Below, piece after piece: positions 63,767 to 64,000 of a DNA stretch of 64,000 nt. This DNA comes from Planctomycetota bacterium (GTDB taxonomy: Bacteria; Planctomycetota; UBA1135; GCA-002686595), in the NCBI GenBank assembly GCA_020638855.1, contig JACKHT010000001.1, positions 310,001-374,000 on the forward strand, in the 5' to 3' direction. The notes under the pieces are model-generated. The model worked only from the letters and a program-made list of their open reading frames with translations, was not told where the DNA came from and did not search any database. The position numbers and the translations under genes are program-made. Positions within the stretch are counted from its first letter, which is position 1. The number at the start of each line of letters is the position of its first letter.

Positions 63767-64000
63767 TCAGACGCTGGGGTTCTCGATCAACATGGCGATG
63801 CCTTGCCCGCCGCCAATGCAGGCGGAGGCCACACCGAAGCGCTTCTTCGAGCGGCGCAATTCCATGCCGAGGGTCAGGAGCAGGCGGGTGCCCGTGGCAC
63901 CCAGGGGGTGACCCAAGCTGACCGCGCCACCGTTGACGTTGCAGCGGTCGCGATCGAGGCCCAATTCCTTTTCGCAGCCCAAGTATTGGGCGCTGAAAGC
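63767..64000 (-). CDS. Thiolase (acetyl-CoA acetyltransferase), C-terminal part
   Basis: C-terminal 77 residues of a thiolase; the gene enters from the right edge. RCNVNGGAVSLGHPLGATGTR contains the catalytic GHP histidine and VASACIGGGQGIAMLIE the active-site cysteine, both clear. It could serve fatty acid breakdown, polyhydroxyalkanoate or acetoacetyl-CoA synthesis. On the same strand as the aconitase-family gene, 22 nt apart, so they may form an operon. Confidence 0.93.
   Translation of the reverse strand, partial: AFSAQYLGCEKELGLDRDRCNVNGGAVSLGHPLGATGTRLLLTLGMELRRSKKRFGVASACIGGGQGIAMLIENPSV

Overview
The window is GC-rich, densely coded DNA from a Gram-negative bacterium. It encodes several lipobox lipoproteins, an outer-membrane-barrel-like protein, an RND efflux pump, a BamE-like lipoprotein pair and a WaaP-like kinase. 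Planctomycetota is my best guess, from the mixture of PPi-linked phosphofructokinase, K+-dependent membrane pyrophosphatase, carboxypeptidase-regulatory and DUF3352-like secreted proteins, and ECF/FecR pairs. This is inference from gene content: no rRNA is present and Myxococcota is not excluded. I see no insertion sequence, prophage, integron or CRISPR array; this looks like chromosomal housekeeping DNA with accessory cell-envelope genes.

Layout. 1-4.6 kb: UvrD/PcrA helicase (cut by the left edge), a methyltransferase-kinase pair, and an ECF sigma/FecR-like pair. 4.8-8.2 kb: a secreted DUF3352-like protein and an outer-membrane-barrel candidate. 8.4-10.8 kb: pyrE and hutU. 10.9-16.1 kb: a tetR-adaptor-RND efflux operon with a double palindromic operator. 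16.1-17.2 kb: the clpS/aat N-degron pair, then a 657-nt gene-free stretch. 17.8-23.4 kb: hutH, a carboxypeptidase-regulatory-repeat protein, an isocitrate/isopropylmalate dehydrogenase-family enzyme and a PilZ protein. 23.8-33.6 kb: a flippase and three glycosyltransferases around a leftward block of two lipoproteins, a molybdopterin oxidoreductase and a TPR protein. 33.6-38.0 kb: an FHA protein, an ABC-2-like three-gene operon and a DedA protein. 38.2-44.3 kb: hppA with a strong terminator, rsfS, a DUF255 protein, a small membrane protein, an ElaA-like acetyltransferase and a 3'-5' exonuclease. 44.4-51.5 kb: a matrixin with TIG repeats and a sorting-tag-like tail, its partner, an HDOD protein, a PDZ protein and PPi-type phosphofructokinase. 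51.7-58.9 kb: tRNA-Leu, a DUF1801 protein, a second DUF3352-like protein, an aminotransferase and an HlyD/ABC export operon. 59-64 kb: an HD phosphohydrolase, a DUF3524 (queuosine-mannosyltransferase-like) glycosyltransferase, a fused aconitase-family enzyme and a thiolase (cut by the right edge).

Common themes. Many genes have a -10-like hexamer (TANNNT) ending only 6-7 nt before the start codon and no Shine-Dalgarno sequence, which suggests widespread leaderless transcription and helps to choose starts. PPi-type phosphofructokinase together with a K+-dependent membrane pyrophosphatase suggests that PPi is used as an energy currency. The histidine-degradation genes hutU and hutH are about 7 kb apart and not in one operon.

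No single cluster is clearly a new system. The candidates most worth following are the bacterial DUF3524 glycosyltransferase, the matrixin/TIG protein with a Cys-TM-Arg-Arg tail, the sigma/FecR/DUF3352 locus with its shared palindrome, the palindrome-containing gene-free region after aat, and the tRNA-Leu with an AAG anticodon.
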